From assembly GCF_016107685.1 (NCBI RefSeq), contig NZ_JABASY010000001.1:1010700-1074699 (forward strand): a stretch of 64,000 nt of DNA, given 5' to 3'. Positions within the stretch are counted from its first letter, which is position 1. Every line of letters starts with the position of its first letter. Position numbers and translations under genes: made by a program. Source of the stretch: Brevibacterium yomogidense (GTDB taxonomy: Bacteria > Actinomycetota > Actinomycetes > Actinomycetales > Brevibacteriaceae). The notes beneath the pieces are model-generated. The model was not told the DNA's origin and did not search any database. It saw nothing but the letters and a program-made list of their open reading frames with translations. Shown piece after piece: positions 6,716 to 15,326 of the stretch.

Positions 6716-9484
6716 TCAGACAGCGCGGCGTCGTGCGATGACGAGTGCTGTGGCTCCTGCTGCGACGAGCATCCCACCCACGGCGAGGGCGGTGAGGCCC
6801 GTACCCGTGCGGGGCAGCTTGCCGCCGTCGTCACCGCGGTCACCGTCACCGTTGCCGCCGTCGTCCTTGCCATCGTCCGAACCGTTGCCCTGGCCGTCGT
6901 CACCGTCGCCGCTGCCGTCATCGGTCGGATCGTCCGTGGGCTGGGTCGACGGGTCATCGGACGGATCGCCTGACGGGTCGTCTGACGGATCGTCCGAGGG
7001 ATCGCCGGACGGATCATCGGTCGGCTGGTCCGTCGGGTCGTCCGTCGGGTCCGGGGAAGCATCGTCGTCGCTGCGGTCCAGTCCCATGATGAGCGGATCG
7101 TGGTCGGACGAGCGGAACGGTCCCTCCGCGTACAGATCCGTCACGTTGCTGTTGAACCGGCTGTACTCCAGCCCGATCGACTCGACGGAGTTGATGTTCC
7201 AGATGTCCGCACCGGTCACGTCCTCGACGAGCGCCTCCGACGTGAGGACGTGGTCGAGGCTGCCCACACGACCGCCGAACAGGTACGTCTGCTCGTCCGT
7301 GAAGTCCTTGCCGACGTTCACGTATCCGGCAGAGTAGAAGACCTGCATCGGGTCTTCCTCCGTGTAGGAGTTGAAGTCACCCAGGAGCACGACGTCGTCC
7401 GTGCCCGCCGCCTCCTTCTGCTCGTCCGCGAAGGCGACGAGGGCCTCGGCCTGCGACACACGGTCCGCGTTCGAGTTGCCCTGGCCGTCACCGCTGTCGA
7501 CATTGCCCTCGCCGGAGCCGGACCCCTTCGACTTGAAGTGGTTGACGATCGCGACGAACGGTTCGTCGTCCTCACCCGTGGTGAATGCCTGGGCGAGCGG
7601 CTCGCGTGCGTTGCCGAAGGCGTCGCTGCCGGTGAGGACCGTTGACCCGCCCACCAGCTGGACATCCGCCGGCTGGTAGATGAACGCCGTGCGGATGACG
7701 TCCTCGTCCGCGGGCAGCTCCTCCGGCGACTCCACGAACGCCCACGTGTCGCTGCCCGCCTCCGCATTCAGTGCGTCCACGAGGAGCGAGAGGGCCTCAT
7801 CGCGGTCCTTGCCGAAGGCCGAAGACCGTTCGATCTCCTCCAGCGACAGCACGCTCGCGTCCAGGCTGTTGATCGCGTCGACGATCTTCGACTGCTGGCG
7901 CTCGAAGTTGTCCGCGTCCCACGCACCGCGAGCATCGCAACCGCCGCGCACCGTGGTCGGATTGCCCTCGCGGTCGTCGTAGGACGTGCAGCCCTGCAGC
8001 TGGTCGCCGGTGGTCGTGAAGTAGTTCAGCACGTTGAAGCTCGACACCGTGATGTCGCCGCCCACGTCCTGCGGCGCGTCCTCACGGGTGTCCTCGAACG
8101 TGGCGGGCTGGACCTCGTCCGAGTTCTCGCCCGTCAGCCACGTCGTGGGCTGCAGGCGCCACATGTCGAAGCCGTACGCCACGACCACGGGATCCGTGAA
8201 CTCCGCTGCCGCACCCACGCGCAGCGGTTCGTCCGTCGACACATAGGGGACGGGGACGTCGGATGCGCCGGCGGTGTAGTCCGCTGACGCCCCGTCGTCC
8301 AGGACGTAGGCACGCGCGGCGTTGTCCGCCTCGAGCGCGATCGCGTCGTCGCCGGGCGCGACGACATCCGTCGACTGGCGCAGCGTCTCCGTGCCGTTCA
8401 CCAATCCGACCTCGCCGTAGCGGTTCGTGCCGTAATTGTCCGCCACGGTGATGTCGCCGGTGGGGAGCACGAGCATCGATTCGAGCGCCTCACGCGCGTC
8501 GTCGCCCTCGGGGAACTCCCCTTCGACCGGGACGGGGGCCTCGAGTGCTTCCTCGAGCGGCACCAGACCGTTCGCGCTCACCGTGATCTGCGTCTGGCCG
8601 TAGTACTCGGAGACGGAGCCGGTGACCTGGACGGAATCGCCGGCCGACACCTCGGCGGCGGTCTGCGGCGAGTACACGAAGAGGCCGTCGGACGCGTCGC
8701 CGGCCGACTTCGGGGCTCCGCCGGACCCGGCCGTCTGGATCGTGTAGCCGTTCAGCCCGCCCTCGGCCCAGACGGCGGTGACGACACCCTCCGTCGTGAC
8801 CGTCTGCCCGACCAGCGGGGACTCCGGGCCGGTGCCCTGGATGTCCGCGATCGGGACGACGTCGCCGGGTTCGACCGGAGGCTCTGTGGAATCGTCGCCC
8901 GGCAGCGCGTTCGGGGTGGGGGTGTCCTCGATCCACGACCCGTCGACCAGCTGGATCGACTTGCCCGACCCCGCCGTGGCTCCGGTAGGCGTGGCCTCCT
9001 CGCCGCGGACCGACTCCGGCAGGTTCGCGGAGTTCGTCGCAGTGACGCCCTTGCCGCCCACGGCCCCGCCGACCTGGTCGAAGTCGATCAGGTCGCCGTC
9101 GGCATCGACGACGAAGGCGGAGGATCCATAGGAGCCGTCCGCGGCGGAACCGGCCTTCACCGAATTCGTGATCGGGACGTCGACGGCCAGTGCGCCGGAA
9201 TCGCCGACGACCGTGCCGACGGGCAGCGTCGTGACGTGCTCGTCCGAACTCGGGCTGCCGCCGCGGGTGACGGTGCCGACGGTCCAGCCGGACACGTCGG
9301 TGCCGGGCTCCGCGGCGATCTCGACGAAATCGGTGTCGTCGCCGCCGGCATAGGCGATCTCGGAGATCTCGGGCTGATCGGCGGCCTGCGCAGAGATCGG
9401 CAGGAGCGCGGGGCTCATGACGACCGCAGCGGTGACCGCTGTGGCAAGGGCCGCCCTCAGTGGCGGGGGAGTGGAGAGACGCAT
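6716..9484 (-). CDS. Sortase-anchored extracellular nuclease (ExeM/NucH type)
   Basis: This 922-residue protein is built for the cell surface. Residues 1-34 are a signal peptide with an AQA cleavage site. A lamin-tail-like domain follows (ISEIAYAGGDDTDFVEI), then an OB-fold region of the YhcR kind (about 210-320). An endonuclease/exonuclease/phosphatase domain lies at about 475-800, with FNVLNYF, LEEIE, NHFKSKGSG, LLGDFNSY and SSDHDPL metal and catalytic motifs. A stretch of about 80 residues rich in D, P, S and G spaces it from an LPRTG sorting signal (890-894), a hydrophobic segment and an RRR tail. The family hydrolyses extracellular DNA. Start ATG 9484 has GAGGA upstream. No sortase gene is in the window. 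Confidence 0.88.
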   Translation of the reverse strand: MRLSTPPPLRAALATAVTAAVVMSPALLPISAQAADQPEISEIAYAGGDDTDFVEIAAEPGTDVSGWTVGTVTRGGSPSSDEHVTTLPVGTVVGDSGALAVDVPITNSVKAGSAADGSYGSSAFVVDADGDLIDFDQVGGAVGGKGVTATNSANLPESVRGEEATPTGATAGSGKSIQLVDGSWIEDTPTPNALPGDDSTEPPVEPGDVVPIADIQGTGPESPLVGQTVTTEGVVTAVWAEGGLNGYTIQTAGSGGAPKSAGDASDGLFVYSPQTAAEVSAGDSVQVTGSVSEYYGQTQITVSANGLVPLEEALEAPVPVEGEFPEGDDAREALESMLVLPTGDITVADNYGTNRYGEVGLVNGTETLRQSTDVVAPGDDAIALEADNAARAYVLDDGASADYTAGASDVPVPYVSTDEPLRVGAAAEFTDPVVVAYGFDMWRLQPTTWLTGENSDEVQPATFEDTREDAPQDVGGDITVSSFNVLNYFTTTGDQLQGCTSYDDREGNPTTVRGGCDARGAWDADNFERQQSKIVDAINSLDASVLSLEEIERSSAFGKDRDEALSLLVDALNAEAGSDTWAFVESPEELPADEDVIRTAFIYQPADVQLVGGSTVLTGSDAFGNAREPLAQAFTTGEDDEPFVAIVNHFKSKGSGSGEGNVDSGDGQGNSNADRVSQAEALVAFADEQKEAAGTDDVVLLGDFNSYTEEDPMQVFYSAGYVNVGKDFTDEQTYLFGGRVGSLDHVLTSEALVEDVTGADIWNINSVESIGLEYSRFNSNVTDLYAEGPFRSSDHDPLIMGLDRSDDDASPDPTDDPTDQPTDDPSGDPSDDPSDDPSGDPSDDPSTQPTDDPTDDGSGDGDDGQGNGSDDGKDDGGNGDGDRGDDGGKLPRTGTGLTALAVGGMLVAAGATALVIARRRAV

Positions 9485-9685
9485 GCAGTCCTCGTTCTGT
9501 CGGGGTCGCGCAGCGTGCTGCACGCCGTGACGGAGAGCTCCGACCCGGAATGGATGCAGAGCAGACGCTCACAGACTACCCAGGACTTCATCAGGAAAGG
9601 AGGCTTTGCGCGAAACTGGTGGTGAACAGGGTGAGGAGCACGGGCCGAGAGGGGAGGGTGCGGGGTACACGTAGAGTGGCTGACC

Positions 9686-10864
9686 GTGAGTGTCACCGAG
9701 GAATCGCGTGGTGCGACCGGCCCGCCGCTGTCCGTCTCCGCGGCCGCGTTCGTCAGCAGCTTCGACCGCTTCGCCGTCAGCCCGCTGCTCGTCCTGGTCG
9801 CTGTGGACCTGGGCGCTCCTCTCGCACAGACCCTCGCCATCGCGAGCGGCTACTTCCTGGCGTACGGCATCAGTCAGCCGCTGTGGGGTGTGCTGTCCGA
9901 CCGCTTCGGGAGGGTGCGGCTCATGCGGGCCGCGCTCGTGGCCGCAGCCACCGCCGGTGCCGCTTCCGCGTTCGCGCCCGACCTCACGACGCTGATCATC
10001 GCCCGTGCGTGCGCCGGGGCATTCTTCGGGGCGATCGTCCCCACCGCCCTGACCTACGTGGGCGACACCGTCTCCGACACCCACCGGCAGCCGGCGCTCG
10101 CCGACCTCATGGCCGCGATCGCCGTCGGGACCGCGCTCGCGACGGCACTCGCCGGGATCGTCGCGGACCTCGCTGACTGGCGCCTCGTCTTCGCCCTCCC
10201 CTCCGTCCTCGCGGTGGGCTGCGCATTCGGCCTGCGGGGCCTGCGCGAGCCGCAGCGCGATGGGCGGACCGGCGTCCTCCGCACCGTCGCAGACGCCCTG
10301 CGCAGCCGGTGGGTGCTCATCGTCATCGGGCTGGCGTTCGTCGAAGGGGCGGTGGTGCTCGGGATCCTCACGCTGCTCGCTCCGGCACTGCAGTCGCGGG
10401 GAGTCGGAGCGGTCGGGGCGGGACTGGCCACCGCCGCCTACGGGATCGGCGTCATCGTGACGAGTCGACTGGTCAGGGGGCTCTCCCGACGCTTCTCCAT
10501 GCCGGGACTCATGGCGGCAGGCGGTATGGCTGCGGCACTGGGGTACGCGCTCGTCGCGCTGCACGTGTCCCCTGCGACCGTGATCGTGGTGGCGCTGCTG
10601 CTGGGGGCCACCTGGTCGTTCCTCCATTCGTCGCTGCAGACGTGGATCACGGCTGTCCTCCCGCACGCCAGGGGGACGGTCGTCTCCCTGTTCGCGGGCT
10701 CGCTGTTCGCCGGCAGCGCCGTGGGGGCCACGGTCGGCGGTGCGCTGGGCGACGACGGGCGGTGGACCCTCCTGTTCGGGGTCGCTGCCCTGGCAGCTCT
10801 TCTCCTGACCGTCGTCACAGTGTGGGCGCGGCGGACGTACGAGAGCTCCGTCCGGCCTCGGTGA
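9686..10864 (+). CDS. MFS efflux-type transporter, 12 segments
   Basis: This 392-residue protein has about twelve membrane segments and the MFS loop motif GVLSDRFGRVRLM after the second segment, typical of drug:proton antiporters and sugar exporters. The substrate cannot be predicted. The start is GTG 9686 (MSVTEESRG). No ribosome site precedes it, but TAGAGT lies at 9672-9677, eight bases before the GTG, so the mRNA is likely leaderless. It is divergent from the surface nuclease gene and stands alone; about 210 bases without a gene follow it. Confidence 0.85.
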   Translation: MSVTEESRGATGPPLSVSAAAFVSSFDRFAVSPLLVLVAVDLGAPLAQTLAIASGYFLAYGISQPLWGVLSDRFGRVRLMRAALVAAATAGAASAFAPDLTTLIIARACAGAFFGAIVPTALTYVGDTVSDTHRQPALADLMAAIAVGTALATALAGIVADLADWRLVFALPSVLAVGCAFGLRGLREPQRDGRTGVLRTVADALRSRWVLIVIGLAFVEGAVVLGILTLLAPALQSRGVGAVGAGLATAAYGIGVIVTSRLVRGLSRRFSMPGLMAAGGMAAALGYALVALHVSPATVIVVALLLGATWSFLHSSLQTWITAVLPHARGTVVSLFAGSLFAGSAVGATVGGALGDDGRWTLLFGVAALAALLLTVVTVWARRTYESSVRPR

Positions 10865-11078
10865 AGTCGCCGGATGCCGCGTCCCAGTTCTTGGCCGAGG
10901 TCGCGGTGCCGGTTCGACGACGCCGGCCGATGACTCTGTCCAGCCTCCAGCAGGACCTCCTGATGTGGTGATTCCCGCCGACCCTGCTCGTCGGCCGATA
11001 CTCGCAGCCACGGGCGGCGGATTCTCCTTCCACACACAGACCTTCACGCACACAGACCTTGACGCCCGCGACACTCGC

Positions 11079-11112
11079 GTGTCACTGTATTAATCACTTA
11101 ATACAGTGACAC
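11079..11112. promoter_or_regulatory. Perfect 34-bp palindromic operator of the GntR/ABC operon
   Basis: Arms GTGTCACTGTATTAA (11079-11093) and TTAATACAGTGACAC (11098-11112) match over all 15 bases around TCAC. The site ends 14 bases before the chosen start of the GntR gene and contains AT-rich hexamers (TATTAA, TAATAC) usable as a -10. Position and perfect symmetry fit an autoregulatory operator of the YtrA-like repressor encoded next to it. Confidence 0.8.
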
Positions 11113-11126
11113 AGAGGGGAGGGCCG

Positions 11127-11498
11127 GTGCAGTTCGATACATCGACACCGATCTGGGTCCAGCTGGTCGCGGACTTCTCCCGCCGGATGGCGACGGGGGA
11201 GTGGGCCGCAGGTGCGCGTGTCCCGGGTGTGCGCGAACTCGCGGTCGATGTGGGGGTCAATCCCAACACGGTGCAGCGGGCCCTGGCTGAGCTCGAGCGA
11301 GACGGGCTCTGCCGGTCGGAGCGCACCACGGGCCGCTATGTCACCGACGACGGAGCGCGGCTGGACCGGCTGCGCGTCGACCTCGTGGGCGACGCCGCGG
11401 ACGACTTCATCCGCCGGGCCCGAGGCCTCGGAATGGACCGCGCGCAGGTGCAGGGACTCCTCGACGAGAGGTGGAACGACCATGACGGAGATGAGTGA
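11127..11498 (+). CDS. GntR-family regulator, YtrA subfamily
   Basis: This 123-residue repressor has a winged helix at about 5-75 (PIWVQLVADFSRRMATGEW, GARVPGVRELAVDVGVNPNTVQRALAELERDGL, then RTTGRYVTDD) and only a short helical tail, as in YtrA-type proteins that control ABC transporter operons. GTG 11127 is preferred because AGAGGGGAGGG lies just upstream; an in-frame GTG at 11106 sits inside the palindrome. It overlaps the next coding region (GTGA at 11495-11498), so translation is coupled. It probably represses its own operon through the palindrome, released by a cell-envelope or antibiotic signal as known for some YtrA relatives (inference). Confidence 0.9.
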   Translation: MQFDTSTPIWVQLVADFSRRMATGEWAAGARVPGVRELAVDVGVNPNTVQRALAELERDGLCRSERTTGRYVTDDGARLDRLRVDLVGDAADDFIRRARGLGMDRAQVQGLLDERWNDHDGDE

Positions 11499-11500
11499 GC

Positions 11501-12322
11501 ATGACGATGAACGGCACGACACCAGGCGGAACGGTCAACCTGTCACCCACACCGCTGTCGGCGGTCATGGTGGCGGGACCTCCGCACCAGCGAAGGACGG
11601 TGAACGAGATGACCGGTGACACACAGGACCGCACGCTTCTGCGGACTCGCGACCTGCGACTCCGCTACGGGAGCACACAGGCGCTCGACGGGGTCGACCT
11701 GGAGCTTGCTCCCGGCCGCATCGTCGGACTGCTGGGGCCCAACGGCTGCGGGAAGACGACACTGCTGAAGATCCTCGCGGGAGTCCTGAGCGGCTACACC
11801 GGCACCGCGGAGATCGCAGGCCAGGCGCCCGGCCCGGAATCGAAGGCGCTCGTCTCCTTCCTCCCCGACGCCAGCGCCCTGCCGAACAGCGCGAGCGTCA
11901 CCTCCTGCATCGCGATGTACAGCGACTTCTTCGCGGACTTCGATCAGGACAAGGCCCGCGAACTCATCGGGTTCTTCGGGCTCGACGAGTCGATGCGCCT
12001 GCGGCAGATGTCGAAGGGCATGCGGGAGAAGGTCCAGATCGCGCTCGCCCTGTCCAGGAAGGCGCGTGTCTACCTGCTCGACGAGCCGATCTCCGGGGTC
12101 GATCCCGCAGCACGGCAGACGATCCTCAGCGGGATCCTCCGCGGATTCGACGACGACGCACTCATGCTCATCTCCACCCACCTCGTCCACGACCTCGAAC
12201 CGGCGCTCGACGCCGCCGTCGTCATGGACCGGGGACGGGTGGTGCTCACGGGCTCAGCAGACGACCTCCGCGACGAGCACGCGGCGGGTCTCGACCAGAT
12301 CTTCAGGGGGATGTTCCGATGA
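11501..12322 (+). CDS. ABC transporter ATP-binding protein
   Basis: This 273-residue ATPase has Walker A (GLLGPNGCGKTTLLK), a degenerate signature region (LRQMSKGMREKVQIALAL), Walker B (VYLLDEPISGVDP) and the switch His (ISTHLVHD). It powers the permease encoded directly after it (ATGA overlap at 12319-12322). ATG 11501 has GGAG upstream and follows the regulator stop closely; a second candidate is ATG 11609, with AAGGACGG eight bases before it, which would remove 36 residues of atypical leader. The ABC domain starts only after that second site. Operon context (YtrA-like repressor, ATPase, permease) suggests export or envelope-stress defence; the substrate is unknown. Confidence 0.9.
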   Translation: MTMNGTTPGGTVNLSPTPLSAVMVAGPPHQRRTVNEMTGDTQDRTLLRTRDLRLRYGSTQALDGVDLELAPGRIVGLLGPNGCGKTTLLKILAGVLSGYTGTAEIAGQAPGPESKALVSFLPDASALPNSASVTSCIAMYSDFFADFDQDKARELIGFFGLDESMRLRQMSKGMREKVQIALALSRKARVYLLDEPISGVDPAARQTILSGILRGFDDDALMLISTHLVHDLEPALDAAVVMDRGRVVLTGSADDLRDEHAAGLDQIFRGMFR

Positions 12323-13146
12323 TGACGACACTTCTCACCCACGAATGGAAGCGCGCCGCCAAGCCGCTCCTCACCGCCACCGTGATCGCGGTGCTCATGA
12401 CCGCCGCCGGTTCAACGGCCGCTGCGAGCGGGTGGCCGATCGTGTCCCTGCTGGGCGCGATCCTCGCCATCGCGGTCACCGTCCTGTACGTGCCGGGGAT
12501 CCAGGTGCTGCTCGCGGTGGACTACTGGCTGTCCAGCTACTCGAGGACGGGGTACTTCACACAGACTCTGCCCGTGAGGGGCGGGACGATCTTCAGCGCG
12601 AAGCTGCTGTTCGGCTTCGCGGTCACGGTGGCCGGGCTGCTCGTCACCCTGGTCCTCGGGGCGCTCGCGTGGATGGGCCAGGCGATCATGGTCGGGGAGA
12701 ACGCCAACCCGTTCCGCGCCGCCGGCAACTTCTGGGCGCAGATCGTCGACGTCGCGTCTCCCGGGATCATCGCCGTCGGGCTGGGCCTGCTGCTGCTCTC
12801 CTACGCCGCGTGGCTCGTCCAGATGTACTTCTCCGTGTCGATCGGCAGCGAATCCCGCTTCAACCGCATGGGGCTGGGCGGCCCGATCCTCGTCTTCATC
12901 TGCCTCTACGTGGCGATGCAGATCCTCCTCGCCGTCAGCATCCTCACGGTGCCGCTGGGGATCGGACCCGTCGCGGACGGCCTGGGCTTCGTGCGGATCG
13001 ACCTGCTGGGTGAGGTGCTCGCCGATCCGACGTCCAGCGGAGGCGATCTCCTGCCCCTGGGCTTCATCCCGCCGCTCGTCCTCGTCACCGTGCTCTGCCT
13101 CTGGCGGACGGCCCGGTCGTGGAACCGGCACGTGTCGCTCGTCTGA
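12319..13146 (+). CDS. ABC transporter permease
   Basis: This 275-residue integral membrane protein has about six hydrophobic segments spread over its length (LLTATVIAVLMTAAG at the start, VAGLLVTLVLGALAW, IIAVGLGLLLLSYAAW, and a last one near VLVTVLCLW). It has no other recognisable domain. Its start overlaps the stop of the ATPase gene by ATGA, so the two are made together. It is probably the membrane half of an ABC-2-like exporter regulated by the YtrA-type repressor. Confidence 0.85.
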   Translation: MMTTLLTHEWKRAAKPLLTATVIAVLMTAAGSTAAASGWPIVSLLGAILAIAVTVLYVPGIQVLLAVDYWLSSYSRTGYFTQTLPVRGGTIFSAKLLFGFAVTVAGLLVTLVLGALAWMGQAIMVGENANPFRAAGNFWAQIVDVASPGIIAVGLGLLLLSYAAWLVQMYFSVSIGSESRFNRMGLGGPILVFICLYVAMQILLAVSILTVPLGIGPVADGLGFVRIDLLGEVLADPTSSGGDLLPLGFIPPLVLVTVLCLWRTARSWNRHVSLV

Positions 13147-13173
13147 GGCGAGAGCCGAAGAGCGCGCCTGCCC

Positions 13174-13473
13174 TCACCCGCCCTGCTTGAACTCCACTTC
13201 GACGAACGAGCACTCCTCATCGGAATCGTTGACGACGTTGTGGGTGCTGCCGACGGGGCGGCTGTAGGAGGCACCGGGCACCAGTACGTTGTCGGAGTCG
13301 CCGTCGGGTGTGCGGACCCGCAGGGTGCCGGTGCTGGTGGGGACGACGACGTAGGGCAGCTCGTGGGTGTGCAGGCCGGTCTGCGTGCCGGGCGGGAACC
13401 GCCATTCCGTCACCCGTGTGAGGTCGTCGTCGATCTGAATGGTCGCGATCGCGGTGGTCTGGGTCTCATCCAT
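13174..13473 (-). CDS. Small cupin-domain protein
   Basis: This 99-residue protein is a single cupin barrel: WRFPPGTQTGLHTHELPYVVV holds the first metal-binding histidines (HTH) and the acidic residue, and SRPVGSTHNVVND the last histidine. Such small cupins bind a metal and may be sensors or simple dioxygenase/isomerase folds; no specific reaction can be assigned. ATG 13473 begins MDETQTT; the frame is open upstream, but that part reads as low-quality, arginine/glycine-rich sequence. It is convergent with the ABC operon, with a 27-base gap. Confidence 0.75.
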   Translation of the reverse strand: MDETQTTAIATIQIDDDLTRVTEWRFPPGTQTGLHTHELPYVVVPTSTGTLRVRTPDGDSDNVLVPGASYSRPVGSTHNVVNDSDEECSFVEVEFKQGG

Positions 13474-13607
13474 ACCGCGACGGTACCAAGGTGGCGCGCC
13501 TGCGACAGGGTTCCTTTCGAGTAACCCTGTCGCCGCACCTAGACTGACCGCGACTCGGTGGGCCCGGTTCCGACCGACCCACTGCCCCGCAGCAGAGGAG
13601 CCGCCCC

Positions 13608-15257
13608 ATGGACCACCCCCGCACCGACCCGGCCCCGGACCGCACGTCTGCCGGCCCCACCTCCACGTCCACGACCCCGGCTCACCCGCATGCAGCGTGC
13701 ACACCGGCAGACGAGGCCCGCGCACCTCGGGCCGCGTCCGGCACCTCGCGAGGCCGGTCGGCACAGGATCGGTCGGCACAGGATCGGTCGGTGCTGGGTC
13801 GTTCGGCGGCGGCCGGGGCGGCTGCGGTCCTCGTCGCGACGAGCCTCGCCGCGTGCAGCACGGAGGAGGCCGAGGTCGTGCCCCGCACGGAGGCGGGCGA
13901 CACGGTGACGCTTGCCGCGGACGATCCCACCGCCGTGACGGTCGCCGCCTCCGGTGCCGCCTACGAATCCGCCGACATCGTGGTGGTGGGCCCGGAGGAC
14001 GCCGCCGAGGCGGTCGCCGGGATGGCGCGCGAGACCGGCGTCCCCGGTCTGCTGGGGGAGTCCGACGCGCTTGCGGACGAGCTCGACCGGCTGGGCGCGG
14101 ACACTGTCCTCGTCCCCGCGGGGACGCAGGCGGAGGCCGGCGACCGCGACACGGTCGAGTTCGACCCCGCGGACCTGTCCGTCGACGGTGATGTCCCCGA
14201 TGTCGCGGACCCCCACGCCGAGGCCGCGGTCACTCTCCTCCTGGACCCTGCGGACGGTGACAGCGCGGCCGTGGAGGTGGCCCGGGCCTCGGTCGAGGCG
14301 GTGTCCGGCACCGCCGTCGAGGTGCCGGGGGCGGACCCCCGCGCCAACTCGGACACGGTGGCAGCGGCGAAGGGGGCGGACGGTGACAGCGTCGTGGCGA
14401 TCGGTGAGGCGTTCGGCGATCCGGACGTGCTCGACGAGCGGCTCGTCACCGCGCGGACGACACCGGAGCTGCCGGGCGGCGGGCAGATCGCGTTCCCCGG
14501 CCGCCGCATGATCGCCGCCTACGGATCGCCGGGCATCCCGTCGCTGGGGATCCTGGGCGAGCAGGACCTCGACGCGACCGTGGACCGGGTCAAGACGCTG
14601 GCGGCGGAGTACGACGACCACACGGACGTCCCCGCCATCCCGGCGATGGAGATCATCACGACGGTCGCCTCGAGCCAGCCCGGCGCGGACGGCGACTACT
14701 CGTCGGAGATCGACGTGGAGACCCTGCGGCCGTGGATCGAGCGTGCCGCAGAGGAAGGGATCTACGTGGTCCTCGACCTGCAGCCGGGCACCACCCACTT
14801 CCTCGAGCAGGCGAAGCTGTACGAGGACCTGCTGAAGGAACCGCACGTGGGGCTCGCGCTCGACCCCGAATGGCGGCTGGAGGACGGGCAGAAGCACCTC
14901 GCGCAGATCGGCTCCGTGAGCGCCGAGGAGGTCAACGAGGTCTCCTCCTGGCTCGCGGACCTCACGGCGGAGAACGACCTGCCGCAGAAGGTGTTCGTCC
15001 TCCACCAGTTCTCACCGTCGATGCTCCCCGACCGCGAAGACGTCGACGCATCCCGTGACGAGCTGGCGGTGCTGTTCCACGCGGACGGCCACGGCACCCC
15101 CGACCTCAAGATGGGCACGTGGAACCGCCTCAAGGAGGACCTGCCCGCGGGAGCGCGCATGGCATGGAAGAACTTCTACGACGAGGACACGCCCACCTTC
15201 ACACCGGAGCAGACCATGGACGTCGAACCCGCCCCCTGGTTCGTGTCCTACCAGTGA
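13608..15257 (+). CDS. Putative lipoprotein with a long N-terminal extension
   Basis: This 549-residue protein has a lipobox (SLAAC, Cys83) after a hydrophobic stretch, but 60 hydrophilic residues precede it. ATG 13608 has AGGAG seven bases upstream. A GTG at 13791 would give a normal 21-residue lipoprotein leader, though its own ribosome site is weak. A 15-bp duplication (GGTCGGCACAGGATC, 13756-13785) lies between these two starts. After Cys83 an acidic region of about 200 residues is followed by a part (300-545) with IPAMEIITTVASSQPGADG, EEGIYVVLDLQPGTT and LALDPEWRL, which looks like alternating barrel strands and helices. I do not recognise a catalytic site. It is likely attached outside the membrane. 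Confidence 0.7.
   Translation: MDHPRTDPAPDRTSAGPTSTSTTPAHPHAACTPADEARAPRAASGTSRGRSAQDRSAQDRSVLGRSAAAGAAAVLVATSLAACSTEEAEVVPRTEAGDTVTLAADDPTAVTVAASGAAYESADIVVVGPEDAAEAVAGMARETGVPGLLGESDALADELDRLGADTVLVPAGTQAEAGDRDTVEFDPADLSVDGDVPDVADPHAEAAVTLLLDPADGDSAAVEVARASVEAVSGTAVEVPGADPRANSDTVAAAKGADGDSVVAIGEAFGDPDVLDERLVTARTTPELPGGGQIAFPGRRMIAAYGSPGIPSLGILGEQDLDATVDRVKTLAAEYDDHTDVPAIPAMEIITTVASSQPGADGDYSSEIDVETLRPWIERAAEEGIYVVLDLQPGTTHFLEQAKLYEDLLKEPHVGLALDPEWRLEDGQKHLAQIGSVSAEEVNEVSSWLADLTAENDLPQKVFVLHQFSPSMLPDREDVDASRDELAVLFHADGHGTPDLKMGTWNRLKEDLPAGARMAWKNFYDEDTPTFTPEQTMDVEPAPWFVSYQ
13756..13785 (+). repeat. 15-bp tandem duplication in the lipoprotein leader
   Basis: GGTCGGCACAGGATC is present twice in a row, encoding RSAQD twice, and a third partial copy follows. 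It sits just before the alternative GTG start of the lipoprotein gene. Confidence 0.8.
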
Positions 15258-15326
15258 GTGCCGACTCCGACTGCTGCACTCCGACCGGCGGGTCGTTCCT
15301 GATTGCTGCAGGGTGGTCGTGCCCGG

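Noticed and set aside
6900..7060. Dense GGATCGTCCG-like repeats
   Set aside because: In-frame D/P/S stalk repeats of the sortase-anchored nuclease.
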